Part shown: piece after piece, positions 1-8,983 of the stretch
Layout of the letters: every line of letters starts with the position of its first letter
Numbering within the stretch: position 1 is the first letter of the stretch
DNA from: Paraburkholderia phenazinium
GTDB taxonomy: Bacteria > Pseudomonadota > Gammaproteobacteria > Burkholderiales > Burkholderiaceae
Reading direction: 5' to 3'
Assembly (NCBI RefSeq): GCF_900100735.1
Contig: NZ_FNCJ01000007.1
Span: forward strand, 220,641-284,640
Length of the DNA stretch: 64,000 nt
Made by a program: the position numbers and the translations under genes
The notes under the pieces: model-generated
The model's input: only the letters and a program-made list of their open reading frames with translations
What the model was told of the DNA's origin: nothing
Databases searched by the model: none

Positions 1-70
1 CCAGTGGGCTACGCCCCCCGGATTGAGGGCGCGAATCTCGAGCGATGCGAGCGTAAAGGGAAAAGCACGT

Positions 71-99
71 CCTATTTAGTAATAGGAGTACTAAAAATG
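71..99 (+). promoter_or_regulatory. Ribosome site of manC inside a small inverted repeat
   Basis: CCTATT (71-76) and AATAGG (81-86) form a perfect 6-bp stem with a TAGT loop. The right arm includes the first bases of the AGGAG ribosome site at 84-88. The stem is A/T-rich, so regulation by pairing is only a possibility. The ribosome site itself supports the start at 97. Confidence 0.4.
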
Positions 100-1641
100 G
101 TAAATGCGTACCGGGATGACGCCGATCAAGACGGCAGCACCGGCGACGGCGCCGACCGGCTCGCAGCGAGCGAGCCGCGGGAGAGTTGTCTGAGCATTGC
201 CCCTGTGATCCTCGCCGGCGGTTCGGGAACCCGGCTCTGGCCGCTGTCGCGCGAGCACTATCCGAAGCAGTTGATCGACGTGATCGGCACGCATTCGCTG
301 CTGCAGGACACGGTGCGGCGCCTCGACGGCTTTCCGGCGCAGTGGACGGTGCGGCCCATGCCGATCATCGTCTGCGGCGACGAACATCGTTTCGTGACGG
401 CCGAGCAGTTGCGCGAAAGCGGCGTCGCGGCTCACCTGGTGGTGGAACCGGCGCGGCGCGATACCGCTCCCGCTTTGACGCTCGCCGCCGCGCTGGCGGC
501 GGCCGACGGCGAAGACACGATTCTGGTGGCGATGCCGGCCGACCATGCCATGCTCGACAGCTGCGCCTTTCAGCAAGCGGTGGCGCAGGCGGCGCTGCAT
601 GCGCAGCGCGGCGCGATCGCTACGCTCGGCGTGCCGCCGACACGGCCCGATACTGCATTCGGCTATATCCGCCTCGGTACCGAAATCGAACCGGGGACTT
701 ATCGGATCGACCGTTTCGTCGAAAAGCCCGCGCTCGAACTCGCCGCGCAGTATGTCGCGTCGGGCGCGTACTGGTGGAACAGCGGCATCTTCGTGGTGCG
801 TGCGTCAGTGTGGCTTGCGCTCGTCACGCGTCTGCAGCCTGCCATGGCGGACGCCTGTCTTGCCGCGGTCACCAATGGCCACGCCGACGGCCCATTCTTC
901 CGGCCGCAAGCCGAAGCGTTTGCGAAGGCGCCGTCCGATTCGATTGACTATGCGGTGATGGAGCGGCTCGGCACCGCCGGTCCGGCAGGCGAGCCGTTCG
1001 AAGGCGTAGTGGTGCCGCTGGTGGCCGGCTGGTCCGATCTGGGTTCGTGGGATGCCGTGTGGGATGCGCTCGACAAGGACGCCGCCGGCAACGTTGCGCG
1101 CGGCCGGGTGCTGTTCGAAGGCGCGACCTCTTCGTATGCCCACTCCGAAGGACGCCTCGTGGCCTGCGTGGGCACCAACAATATCGTGGTCGTCGAAACC
1201 GCCGACGCTGTGCTGGTAGCCGACCGCTCGCACGTGCAGGACGTCAAGGGGCTGGTGGCGCGCATCAAGGCCCAGCATTCGCCCGAAGCGGAGGAACACC
1301 GCAAGGTGCATCGCCCATGGGGCTTTTACGATTCGATCGATCACGGCGACCGCTTCCAGGTGAAGCGCATCGTGGTCGACCCCGGTTCCCGGCTCTCGTT
1401 GCAGTTGCACCACCATCGCGCCGAACACTGGGTGGTCGTGCGCGGCACGGCGATGGTCACACGCGGCGAAGATCGCTTTCTGATGAGCGAAAACGAGTCG
1501 ACTTATATCCCGCTCGGGGTGCGGCACCGGCTCGAGAACCCCGGCAAGGTGCCGCTCGAAATTATCGAAGTGCAATCGGGATCGTACCTCGGCGAAGACG
1601 ACATCGTGCGCTTCGACGATACGTACGGCCGCTGCAATTGA
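97..1641 (+). CDS. manC: Mannose-1-phosphate guanylyltransferase / mannose-6-phosphate isomerase
   Basis: Bifunctional cytosolic enzyme that makes GDP-mannose, the precursor for the Gmd/Fcl branch encoded downstream. Near residue 35 the nucleotidyltransferase signature GGSGTRLWPLSR is followed by PKQ, and FVEKP lies near residue 208. The C-terminal cupin carries the type II isomerase pattern with LQLHHHRAEHW. At 514 aa it is slightly longer than typical because about 28 polar residues precede the catalytic core. ATG 97 is chosen because AGGAG lies 8 bases upstream; the frame stays open to a GTG at 4 that has no visible ribosome site. It is the first gene of the EPS locus in this window. Function is secure; the exact start is likely. 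Confidence 0.95.
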   Translation: MVNAYRDDADQDGSTGDGADRLAASEPRESCLSIAPVILAGGSGTRLWPLSREHYPKQLIDVIGTHSLLQDTVRRLDGFPAQWTVRPMPIIVCGDEHRFVTAEQLRESGVAAHLVVEPARRDTAPALTLAAALAAADGEDTILVAMPADHAMLDSCAFQQAVAQAALHAQRGAIATLGVPPTRPDTAFGYIRLGTEIEPGTYRIDRFVEKPALELAAQYVASGAYWWNSGIFVVRASVWLALVTRLQPAMADACLAAVTNGHADGPFFRPQAEAFAKAPSDSIDYAVMERLGTAGPAGEPFEGVVVPLVAGWSDLGSWDAVWDALDKDAAGNVARGRVLFEGATSSYAHSEGRLVACVGTNNIVVVETADAVLVADRSHVQDVKGLVARIKAQHSPEAEEHRKVHRPWGFYDSIDHGDRFQVKRIVVDPGSRLSLQLHHHRAEHWVVVRGTAMVTRGEDRFLMSENESTYIPLGVRHRLENPGKVPLEIIEVQSGSYLGEDDIVRFDDTYGRCN

Positions 1642-1690
1642 GTCTGGCCGATCTGGCAAGCGCGGCCGGCAAAAGCGGTGGGTAAGAGCA

Positions 1691-1723
1691 TTGGGAACAG
1701 GCAGTCGGTTGGGAACAGGCAGT
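1691..1723. repeat. Two tandem copies of a 15-bp unit
   Basis: TTGGGAACAGGCAGT occurs at 1691-1705 and again at 1709-1723, a period of 18 bp, in the 163-bp gap between manC and the wcaJ-like gene. Related GCAG-rich words continue downstream. No protein-binding role is known. Confidence 0.6.
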
Positions 1724-1804
1724 GGGCAGGAGTGGTTGGCACGAGCAGTTAGCAAAACCTAGTGGGCAAAAACCGTTTCAATGCAGTTGGGTGGGGAGAG
1801 AAAA

Positions 1805-3193
1805 ATGATCAAGCCTGAAGCATTGGCCGCGCGCCTCGTGGATGTCGTGCTGGTCGTTTCGGGCGCGGCTATCGCGTCCCATATACGCTTCGACGAAATC
1901 GGGCAGAGCAGCTTCTATTACGCCTTCGTCGCGTTCTCGGCGGCGTTTGCACTCGCGCTTTTTCCCGCCTTCGGTGTTTATGAATCGTGGCGCGGCCGCT
2001 CGAAGATAGGTCTGGTGGGGCAGGTGTCGCTGGCCTGGCTGACCGTGCAGACCTGTGCGCTGGTGCTGATGTTTACCTTGCACCGCAGCGACTTCGTCTC
2101 GCGCCTGTGGTTTGCCTACTGGACCGGTACAACCGGGGCGCTGTTGATCTTCTCGCGTGTGGCCGTGCATCGTGTGCTGGCCCGGGTGCGCCTCGCCGGT
2201 ATGAATTTGCGCCAGGTGGCGGTGGTGGGGCGCGGCGCGCATGCGGCGGCGCTGGTGCGCAAGATCGACGGCTGCACCGCAGCAGGCTTTCGTACCGCGG
2301 CGGTGTTCGACGTGGCGCACGACACGCCCGTGCTCAGCGCCGTGATTCCTTCAGTGCCGTCCTTCGACGACTTGCACAGCTTTGCCGACTACATCCGCGC
2401 CCAGGACGTGCACGAATTGTGGCTGGCGCTGCCGCTCTCGGAAGAGCACACCATTCACGAGTGCGTGAAAGAGCTGCGCGACGACCTCGTCAACATCCGC
2501 TTCATGCCCGACCTGCGCAGCGTGGCGATGTTCGAGAGCACGATGATCGACCTGCTCGGCGTGCCGGCCATCAACCTGGTGGCCTCGCCGCTGTCACAGA
2601 CCTCGCAGTTGCAAAAGGAAATGTTCGACCGCCTGTTTGCAGCTGTCGCGCTGATCTCGCTCGCGCCCTTGCTGCTGACGATCGCGATTGCGGTCAAACT
2701 GTCCTCGCGCGGGCCCGTGCTGTTCAAGCAGAAACGCAAGGGCGCGGATGGCCGCGTCTTCACCATCTACAAGTTCCGCTCGATGCGCCTGCATACCGAG
2801 ACGCCCGGCTCGCTCGCCCAGGCGACGCGCCACGACGCCCGCATTACCCGGGTCGGCGCGTTCCTGCGCCGCACCAGTCTCGACGAGCTTCCCCAATTCT
2901 TCAACGTGCTACGCGGCGATATGTCGGTCGTCGGGCCGCGCCCGCACGCGCTCGAGCACGACGATCTGTACCAGAAGGTAGTGGCGGGCTATATCCAGCG
3001 CTACCGGATCAAACCGGGCATTACCGGCTGGGCGCAGATCAACGGCTTTCGCGGCGAGACCGACAAGATCGAAAAAATGGAGCGGCGTGTGGAGCATGAC
3101 CTGTATTACCTCGGCAACTGGTCCTTTGCGTTGGACATGCGCATCATCGCAGCAACAATCGTCAAGGGCCTGGTGCATAACAACGCTTATTGA
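1805..3193 (+). CDS. wcaJ: Undecaprenyl-phosphate sugar-1-phosphate transferase (WcaJ/BceB family)
   Basis: Membrane enzyme that starts the EPS repeat unit by moving a hexose-1-phosphate, probably glucose-1-P from UDP-glucose, onto undecaprenyl phosphate. The N-terminal half shows several hydrophobic membrane segments and a CoA-binding-like middle region. The C-terminal catalytic domain (about residues 270-462) has KFRSMR, DELPQFFNVLRGDMSVVGPRP and the PGITGWAQ motif typical of the bacterial sugar transferase family (PF02397). The length of 462 aa matches WcaJ. ATG 1805 has GGGGAGAG just upstream and is preferred over the in-frame ATG at 1781. The sugar cannot be fixed from sequence. Confidence 0.93.
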   Translation: MIKPEALAARLVDVVLVVSGAAIASHIRFDEIGQSSFYYAFVAFSAAFALALFPAFGVYESWRGRSKIGLVGQVSLAWLTVQTCALVLMFTLHRSDFVSRLWFAYWTGTTGALLIFSRVAVHRVLARVRLAGMNLRQVAVVGRGAHAAALVRKIDGCTAAGFRTAAVFDVAHDTPVLSAVIPSVPSFDDLHSFADYIRAQDVHELWLALPLSEEHTIHECVKELRDDLVNIRFMPDLRSVAMFESTMIDLLGVPAINLVASPLSQTSQLQKEMFDRLFAAVALISLAPLLLTIAIAVKLSSRGPVLFKQKRKGADGRVFTIYKFRSMRLHTETPGSLAQATRHDARITRVGAFLRRTSLDELPQFFNVLRGDMSVVGPRPHALEHDDLYQKVVAGYIQRYRIKPGITGWAQINGFRGETDKIEKMERRVEHDLYYLGNWSFALDMRIIAATIVKGLVHNNAY

Positions 3194-3212
3194 CGCAGTG
3201 AGGGAGACTAAC

Positions 3213-4385
3213 ATGTGTCGAATAACAAAAGCAGTGTATAGGGCCGTTCTGGTGCACACGGCAGTTCAGCGTGCGCGCGTGCTTGGCATGATGGCGGCGT
3301 TTGCAGTCTTGACGGCGTGTTCGGTTGTGCCTGGCCAGCGTATGGTTCAACCGCCAACCCTGCCGGTTAGCAATACTGACGATGGCAAGGCCACTGGGGC
3401 CGAACAGATTCCGATCACCGATATTACGCTGGCGACCGTCCAGCAGGAGCAGCAGACCATGGTGAGCGGCGACGGAAACGATCTGGCGCCGCTATTCGCC
3501 GAGTCGGGCCCGTACAAGATCGGCCCCGGCGACGTGTTGCAGATCACGGTGTGGGACCACCCGGAACTGGCCGCCGCACAGGGCCAGCCGGTTGCGCCCA
3601 CGCGTCCATCGGATGCGGCGTTGGGCTTTCTGGTCGACCATGAAGGCAACCTGCAGTTTCCGTATGTCGGCACGCTGCACGTGGCCGGCGACAGTGCCGA
3701 GCAGGTGCAGCGCAAGATCACAGCCGATCTCGGCAAGGTCATGGTGAAGCCGCAGGTCACGGTGCGCGTCGCCTCTTACCGCGCCTCGCAGATCTATATC
3801 GACGGCGAAGTGCGCGCGCCGGGCTCGCAGTCCATCAACGACATCCCGATGACCTTGACCGAGGCGATTAACCGGGCGGGCGGCTTTGCGCCGAGCGCGG
3901 ATCAAGGCCATGTGGTGATCGTGCGCGGCGACAAGACCTATTACGTCAATGTCGCGCAGATGCTGCACAACAACCAGAACCCCTCGAGGATCGTGCTGCA
4001 GAACGGCGATCTGCTGCGTATCGAGGCGCGTGAAGACTACGGCGTCTACGTGATGGGCGAAGTCAACAAGCCGGCGACGGTGCTGCCGATGAAGAACGGC
4101 AAGCTTTCGCTCGGCGAGGCGATCTCGCAGGCGGGCAGCCTGAATAACACCACGGCCGACGCGAAGGAACTCTATGTGATTCGTGGCGGCCCCGGCCTCA
4201 AGCCGCAGGTCTGGCATCTCGATGCCACTTCGCCGGTCTCCATGCTGCTCGCGAACCAGTTCGAGCTGCAGCCGAAAGATGTGGTGTATGTGGACGCGGG
4301 CGGGCTGGTGCGCTTTAACCGTGTGCTGAACCTGTTGTTGCCGTTGGTCAATGCAGGATTGACCGCGGCGATCGTTACGAAGTAA
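3213..4385 (+). CDS. wza: Outer-membrane polysaccharide export lipoprotein Wza
   Basis: Forms the outer-membrane export pore for the EPS. The N-terminus is a lipoprotein signal ending in LTAC, so the mature protein is predicted to begin at that cysteine. After a low-complexity linker comes the poly-export domain, starting at YKIGPGDVLQITVWDHPEL, and then two SLBB-type repeats. At 390 aa it is close to E. coli Wza. ATG 3213 is preceded by AGGGAG with good spacing; the frame is open further upstream but that part overlaps the wcaJ end. The partner Wzc kinase follows 83 bp later. Confidence 0.93.
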   Translation: MCRITKAVYRAVLVHTAVQRARVLGMMAAFAVLTACSVVPGQRMVQPPTLPVSNTDDGKATGAEQIPITDITLATVQQEQQTMVSGDGNDLAPLFAESGPYKIGPGDVLQITVWDHPELAAAQGQPVAPTRPSDAALGFLVDHEGNLQFPYVGTLHVAGDSAEQVQRKITADLGKVMVKPQVTVRVASYRASQIYIDGEVRAPGSQSINDIPMTLTEAINRAGGFAPSADQGHVVIVRGDKTYYVNVAQMLHNNQNPSRIVLQNGDLLRIEAREDYGVYVMGEVNKPATVLPMKNGKLSLGEAISQAGSLNNTTADAKELYVIRGGPGLKPQVWHLDATSPVSMLLANQFELQPKDVVYVDAGGLVRFNRVLNLLLPLVNAGLTAAIVTK

Positions 4386-4468
4386 GCCGATGCCGGGAAC
4401 GTTGGGGAATGACGGACCCGGCGCCGTGCGCCGATTCAACGCAATTGTTGTGCGGGATTGATGACACC

Positions 4469-6700
4469 ATGGCTACTAATTTCGAAAACCGATATGTCGA
4501 TGTCCAGAGCAGTGACGAACTACGCCTGTCGGACTACCTGGCGGTGATCTCGCAGCATTGGCGGATGATCCTCGTGGTCACGCTGTCGGCCTTGCTGATC
4601 GGCACCCTGGTGGCATTCGTGCAGACCCCGGTGTACCGTGCCGACGCCATGATCCAGGTGGAAGACACCGCCAACGATGGCAACGGCAACGCCAACGGCA
4701 ACAAGGACGCGCTGCAGACGATGGCGTCGATCTTCGACACCAAGGCGGTGACTTCGGCGCAGATCGAGTTGATCCGCTCGCGCCTCGTGCTGGACGAGAC
4801 GGTGCGCAAGCTGCATCTGGACATTACTGCCGTGCCGCGCCATTTCCCGCTGATCGGCAATCTGCTGGCGCGCTGGCGCGGCGGCGACGGCCTCGCCGCG
4901 CCGCTGTTCGAGATGCCGCAGTACGCATGGGGCGGCGAGCAGATCGCCGTGACGCTGTTCGATACGCCGAAGGAAATGTACGGCAAGCCGTTCGTGCTGA
5001 CCGTGCAGCCCGACGACTCCTTTGCGGTGACCGACGAGAAGGGCGCCGAGGTGTTGCGCGCGCGGGCCGGGCAACTGGCGGTCGGCACCACCTCGCAGGG
5101 GCCGGTGCGTCTGCAGGTCGATCAGTTGACCGCCCGTCCGGGTACGCAGTTCGAACTGGCGCGCGCCTCGACGCTCGATACGGTGAACAAGCTGCAAAAG
5201 GAACTCAACGTGGTTGAGACGAGCGTGCAGTCCGGCATCATCGCCGTGACGCTCGAAGGCGGCAATAGCGAGCTGACGGCGGCGGTCGTCAACAGCATCG
5301 CCCGCCAGTACGTGCAGCAGGATATCGACCGCAAGTCGGCCGAGGCGGAGCACACGCTCGCCTTTCTCGACCAGCAGTTGCCGCAACTGCGTACCGAGCT
5401 CGACCAGGCCGAGCAGCGTTACAACACCTTCCGCAACAAGCAGGGCACGGTCGACCTGAGCGAGGAAAGCCGTCTGCTGCTGCAGCAGATCGTGGAGAAC
5501 AAGACCAAGCTGGTGGACCTGCAGCAACAACGCGCCGAACTGGCGACACGCTTTACCGCCGCTCACCCCGCGGTTGCCGCGCTCGACGCGCAGATCGCCC
5601 AGTTGCAGGCGGTGCAGGGCGGACTGACGCATAACGTCTCGACCCTGCCGGACACCGAGCAGACCGCGCTGCGGATGTTGCGCGACGTGCGCGTCGATAC
5701 CGAGCTTTACACAAACCTGCTCAACAGCGCGCAGCAGTTGCGCATCATCAAGGCGGGCCAGGTAGGTAGCGTGCGCGTGGTCGACTACGCCGAACCGGCC
5801 GACGACCCGGTGCGGCCGCAACGCTTGCTGCTGATCCTGATCAGCGGTGGTCTCGGCCTCGTGCTCGGCATCCTCGCGGCGTTCACACGCAAGACGCTCT
5901 ATGGCGGCGTGCAGAACACCACGGAAATCGAGGCGCTGCTGGGCGTGCCGGTCTGCGCGGTGGTGCCGCGCAGCAACCTGCAGCTGCGCGTGCAACGTAA
6001 CGTCGGCCTGCGCCGCGCGGGTGTGCATGTGCTGGCCGCCCAGGCGCCGGACGACGTCGCCGTAGAGGGCGTGCGCAGCCTGCGCACCACGTTGCAATAC
6101 GCGCTGGTGTCGGCGCGCAATAACGTGGTGATGCTAACCGGCTCGCGGCCGGATGCGGGCAAGTCGTTCATGTCGGTCAATCTCTCGGCGCTGGTGGCGT
6201 CGGCCCACAAGCGCGTGCTGCTGATCGACGGCGACATGCGGCGCGGCGATATCCACAAGCACTTCGGCCTGCCGCATACGCCAGGGCTTGCCGATGTGCT
6301 GAACGGCGCGGACCTGCAGGAGTGCGTCCTGCGCGACGTGCTGCCCGGCCTCGACGTGCTGACCAAAGGCGGCCTGCCAGGCAATCCGTCCGAACTGCTG
6401 ATGAGCGACCGCTTCCGCACGCTGCTCGAACACTTCTCGCGCGTCTACGACCTCGTGATCGTCGATACGCCGCCGGTGCTGGCGGTGACCGACGCCGCGC
6501 TGATCGGCAAGCACGCGGGCACCACGCTGATGGTGGTGCGGCACGGCCGCCACCCGGCGATGGAAATCTCCGAAGCGCTCAAGCGTCTTGTCAATGCGGG
6601 CGTCAACCTGCATGGCGTGCTGCTCACCGACGTGCCGCCACCGAAGCTCAACCTGGGCGGCTACACCGGCTACTACGGCTACGAAAGCCGCGCGGATTGA
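4469..6700 (+). CDS. wzc: Wzc-type chain-length regulator with BY-kinase domain
   Basis: Inner-membrane polysaccharide co-polymerase fused to a bacterial tyrosine kinase. It has a first membrane segment near residues 30-50, a long coiled-coil periplasmic region with many Gln/Leu heptads, a second membrane segment near 450-470, and a C-terminal ATPase. Walker A is GSRPDAGKS with Lys565, Walker A' is VLLIDGDMRRG, and Walker B contains VIVDTPP with Asp666. The tail ends in a tyrosine cluster, GGYTGYYGYESRAD, the autophosphorylation site. Length is 743 aa. An in-frame ATG at 4409 would add 20 residues; ATG 4469 is preferred, although its ribosome site is weak. No wzb-type low-molecular-weight phosphatase gene is adjacent. 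Confidence 0.92.
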   Translation: MATNFENRYVDVQSSDELRLSDYLAVISQHWRMILVVTLSALLIGTLVAFVQTPVYRADAMIQVEDTANDGNGNANGNKDALQTMASIFDTKAVTSAQIELIRSRLVLDETVRKLHLDITAVPRHFPLIGNLLARWRGGDGLAAPLFEMPQYAWGGEQIAVTLFDTPKEMYGKPFVLTVQPDDSFAVTDEKGAEVLRARAGQLAVGTTSQGPVRLQVDQLTARPGTQFELARASTLDTVNKLQKELNVVETSVQSGIIAVTLEGGNSELTAAVVNSIARQYVQQDIDRKSAEAEHTLAFLDQQLPQLRTELDQAEQRYNTFRNKQGTVDLSEESRLLLQQIVENKTKLVDLQQQRAELATRFTAAHPAVAALDAQIAQLQAVQGGLTHNVSTLPDTEQTALRMLRDVRVDTELYTNLLNSAQQLRIIKAGQVGSVRVVDYAEPADDPVRPQRLLLILISGGLGLVLGILAAFTRKTLYGGVQNTTEIEALLGVPVCAVVPRSNLQLRVQRNVGLRRAGVHVLAAQAPDDVAVEGVRSLRTTLQYALVSARNNVVMLTGSRPDAGKSFMSVNLSALVASAHKRVLLIDGDMRRGDIHKHFGLPHTPGLADVLNGADLQECVLRDVLPGLDVLTKGGLPGNPSELLMSDRFRTLLEHFSRVYDLVIVDTPPVLAVTDAALIGKHAGTTLMVVRHGRHPAMEISEALKRLVNAGVNLHGVLLTDVPPPKLNLGGYTGYYGYESRAD

Positions 6701-6841
6701 GTGGCTGCCGGCAGCGCGCAGTAAAGCAACACAGCGCAGTGAAGCAGGATCGCGAAGGACAGCAAGACCGTTTTCTACGCACGTGCGGAGGACCGCCGCA
6801 CGCGCAGCACTGCAGTCAAACGCTTCGACGAGGGGAACACA

Positions 6842-7960
6842 ATGGATCGCAAGGTCGCTTTGATAACCGGTGTAACAGGGCAGGACGGGTCATATCTCGC
6901 CGATCTGCTGCTTGCCAAGGGCTACGAAGTGCACGGCATCAAAAGGCGCACGTCGCTCTTCAATACCGACCGGATCGATCACCTGTGCTGCGATCCGCAC
7001 GTGGCCGACCGGCACTTCTTCCTGCACCACGGCGATCTGACCGATTCGTCGAGCATCGTGCGCATCATTCAGCGCGTGCAGCCCGACGAAATCTACAACC
7101 TGGCGGCGCAAAGCCACGTGGCGGTCTCGTTCGAGGAACCCGAGTACACCGCCAATGCGGACGGCCTCGGCACGCTGCGGATTCTCGAAGCCATGCGCAT
7201 TCTCGGGCTGGAGAAGAAGACCCGTTTCTATCAGGCGTCTACCTCCGAGCTGTATGGGCTCGTCCAGGAAGTGCCGCAGAAAGAGACCACGCCGTTCTAT
7301 CCGCGCAGCCCGTATGCGGTCGCGAAGCTGTACGCCTACTGGATCACCGTCAACTACCGCGAAGCGTACGGCATGTACGCCTGCAACGGCATTCTCTTCA
7401 ACCACGAATCGCCGGTGCGCGGCGAAACCTTCGTGACGCGCAAGATCACCCGTGCTCTCGCACGGATCGCGGTGGGCCTGCAGGACGATATGTACCTCGG
7501 CAATCTGTCCGCGCTGCGCGACTGGGGTCACGCGCGCGACTACGTCGAGATGCAGTGGATGATGCTGCAACAGGACGAGCCGGAAGACTTCGTGATCGCC
7601 ACCGGCCAGCAGTTCAGCGTGCGCGAGTTCGTCCAGGCTGCGGCCGCCGAACTTGGCGTGACGGTGCGCTTCGAAGGCGAGGGCGTCGATGAAGTGGGCG
7701 TGGTCGACAAGGTGGAAGGCAAGGAAACCCGGCTCTCGCGTGGCGACGTCGTGGTGCGCGTCGATCCGCGCTACTTCCGGCCCACCGAAGTGCAGACCTT
7801 GCTCGGCGATCCTTCCAAGGCGCACGCCAAGCTCGGCTGGAAGCCGGCGACGCCGTTCCTGGCACTGGTCAAGGAAATGGTGCGAGCCGACTACCAGATT
7901 GCACGCCGCGATGCGCTGGTGACACTGGCCGGTTTCAAGGCGCTCGAACATCACGAATGA
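6842..7960 (+). CDS. gmd: GDP-mannose 4,6-dehydratase
   Basis: Short-chain dehydrogenase-type enzyme converting GDP-mannose to GDP-4-keto-6-deoxymannose, the first step to GDP-L-fucose. The NADP site GVTGQDGSYLADLL is at residues 9-22. STSELYG and YAVAKLYAYW supply the Ser/Thr-Glu-Tyr-Lys active site, and FNHESPVRGETFVTRKI is a family signature. The length of 372 aa matches Gmd. It is preceded by a GAGGGG ribosome site after a 141-bp gap that shows no gene. The fcl gene follows, as in fucose pathways. Confidence 0.96.
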   Translation: MDRKVALITGVTGQDGSYLADLLLAKGYEVHGIKRRTSLFNTDRIDHLCCDPHVADRHFFLHHGDLTDSSSIVRIIQRVQPDEIYNLAAQSHVAVSFEEPEYTANADGLGTLRILEAMRILGLEKKTRFYQASTSELYGLVQEVPQKETTPFYPRSPYAVAKLYAYWITVNYREAYGMYACNGILFNHESPVRGETFVTRKITRALARIAVGLQDDMYLGNLSALRDWGHARDYVEMQWMMLQQDEPEDFVIATGQQFSVREFVQAAAAELGVTVRFEGEGVDEVGVVDKVEGKETRLSRGDVVVRVDPRYFRPTEVQTLLGDPSKAHAKLGWKPATPFLALVKEMVRADYQIARRDALVTLAGFKALEHHE

Positions 7961-8025
7961 GCTCACGCCCAACCTCACACCCAACGTCACGGATAGCGTC
8001 ACGGATCAATTCAAGGGAAACGGCT

Positions 8026-8982
8026 ATGGACAAGAGCGCGCGCATCTTCGTCGCCGGCCATCGGGGTATGGTCGGCTCGGCACTGGTCCGCCGGCTGCAG
8101 GCGGACGGTTATACGGACATCCTGACAAGAACCCATGCCGAACTGGATCTGCTCGACCAGGCGGCAGTGCAGCGCTTTTTTGCCACCGAGCATGTGGATG
8201 TGGTCCTGCTGGCCGCGGCCCGGGTGGGAGGGATTCTCGCCAACGCCACGCAGCCGGCGGACTTCATCTACCAGAACCTTGCGATTGAGACCAACGTCAT
8301 TCACGCTGCGTATCAGGCCGGTGTGGTCCGCCTCGTGTTCTTCGGCTCGTCGTGCATTTACCCGAAGGCCTGCGCCCAGCCGATCGAGGAGGAGTACCTG
8401 CTGAGCTCCGCGCTCGAAGCCACCAACGAGCCGTATGCGATCGCCAAGATTGCCGGCCTCAAGCTATGCGAGGCCTATAACCGTCAGTATGGCACCCGCT
8501 TCGTCGCGTTGATGCCGACCAACCTGTACGGCCCGAACGACAACTACGACCTGCGCAATAGCCACGTGCTGCCGGCGCTGATCCGCAAGGCGCACGAAGC
8601 GAAGCTGCACGGCGATCATGTGCTGACCGTGTGGGGCACCGGCACGCCACGCCGCGAATTCCTGCATGTGGACGATCTGGCCGCTGCCACCGTGTTCGTG
8701 CTCGAACGCGAGGTGGCCGATGGCCTGTTGAATGTGGGCGTGGGCGACGATCTGTCGATCCGCGAAGTAGCCGAGCGGGTTGCCGAGACGGTCGGCTTCG
8801 ACGGCCAGATCGTGTTCGACACCTCGAAGCCGGACGGCACCCCACGCAAGCTGCTCGACGTGTCGCGTCTGGCGCGAATGGGCTGGCAGGCGCACATCGG
8901 TTTGCGCGAAGGCATCGAAGCGACCTATCGCGACTTCGTGGCGCGCTTCGGCGCGGCTACGCTCTCCGAAGGGACGGTGTGA
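8026..8982 (+). CDS. fcl: GDP-L-fucose synthase
   Basis: NADPH-dependent epimerase-reductase that turns the Gmd product into GDP-L-fucose. It shows the Rossmann start GHRGMVGSAL, FFGSSCIYPK with the catalytic Ser/Cys, and YAIAKIAG with the Tyr/Lys pair. At 318 aa it has the normal family length. ATG 8026 follows AAGGGAAA; an in-frame ATG at 7957 overlaps the gmd stop and would add an unlikely 23-residue tail rich in Ser, Thr and Arg. The stop at 8980-8982 lies one base before the next gene, so the two are probably co-translated. Confidence 0.95.
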   Translation: MDKSARIFVAGHRGMVGSALVRRLQADGYTDILTRTHAELDLLDQAAVQRFFATEHVDVVLLAAARVGGILANATQPADFIYQNLAIETNVIHAAYQAGVVRLVFFGSSCIYPKACAQPIEEEYLLSSALEATNEPYAIAKIAGLKLCEAYNRQYGTRFVALMPTNLYGPNDNYDLRNSHVLPALIRKAHEAKLHGDHVLTVWGTGTPRREFLHVDDLAAATVFVLEREVADGLLNVGVGDDLSIREVAERVAETVGFDGQIVFDTSKPDGTPRKLLDVSRLARMGWQAHIGLREGIEATYRDFVARFGAATLSEGTV

Positions 8983-8983
8983 G

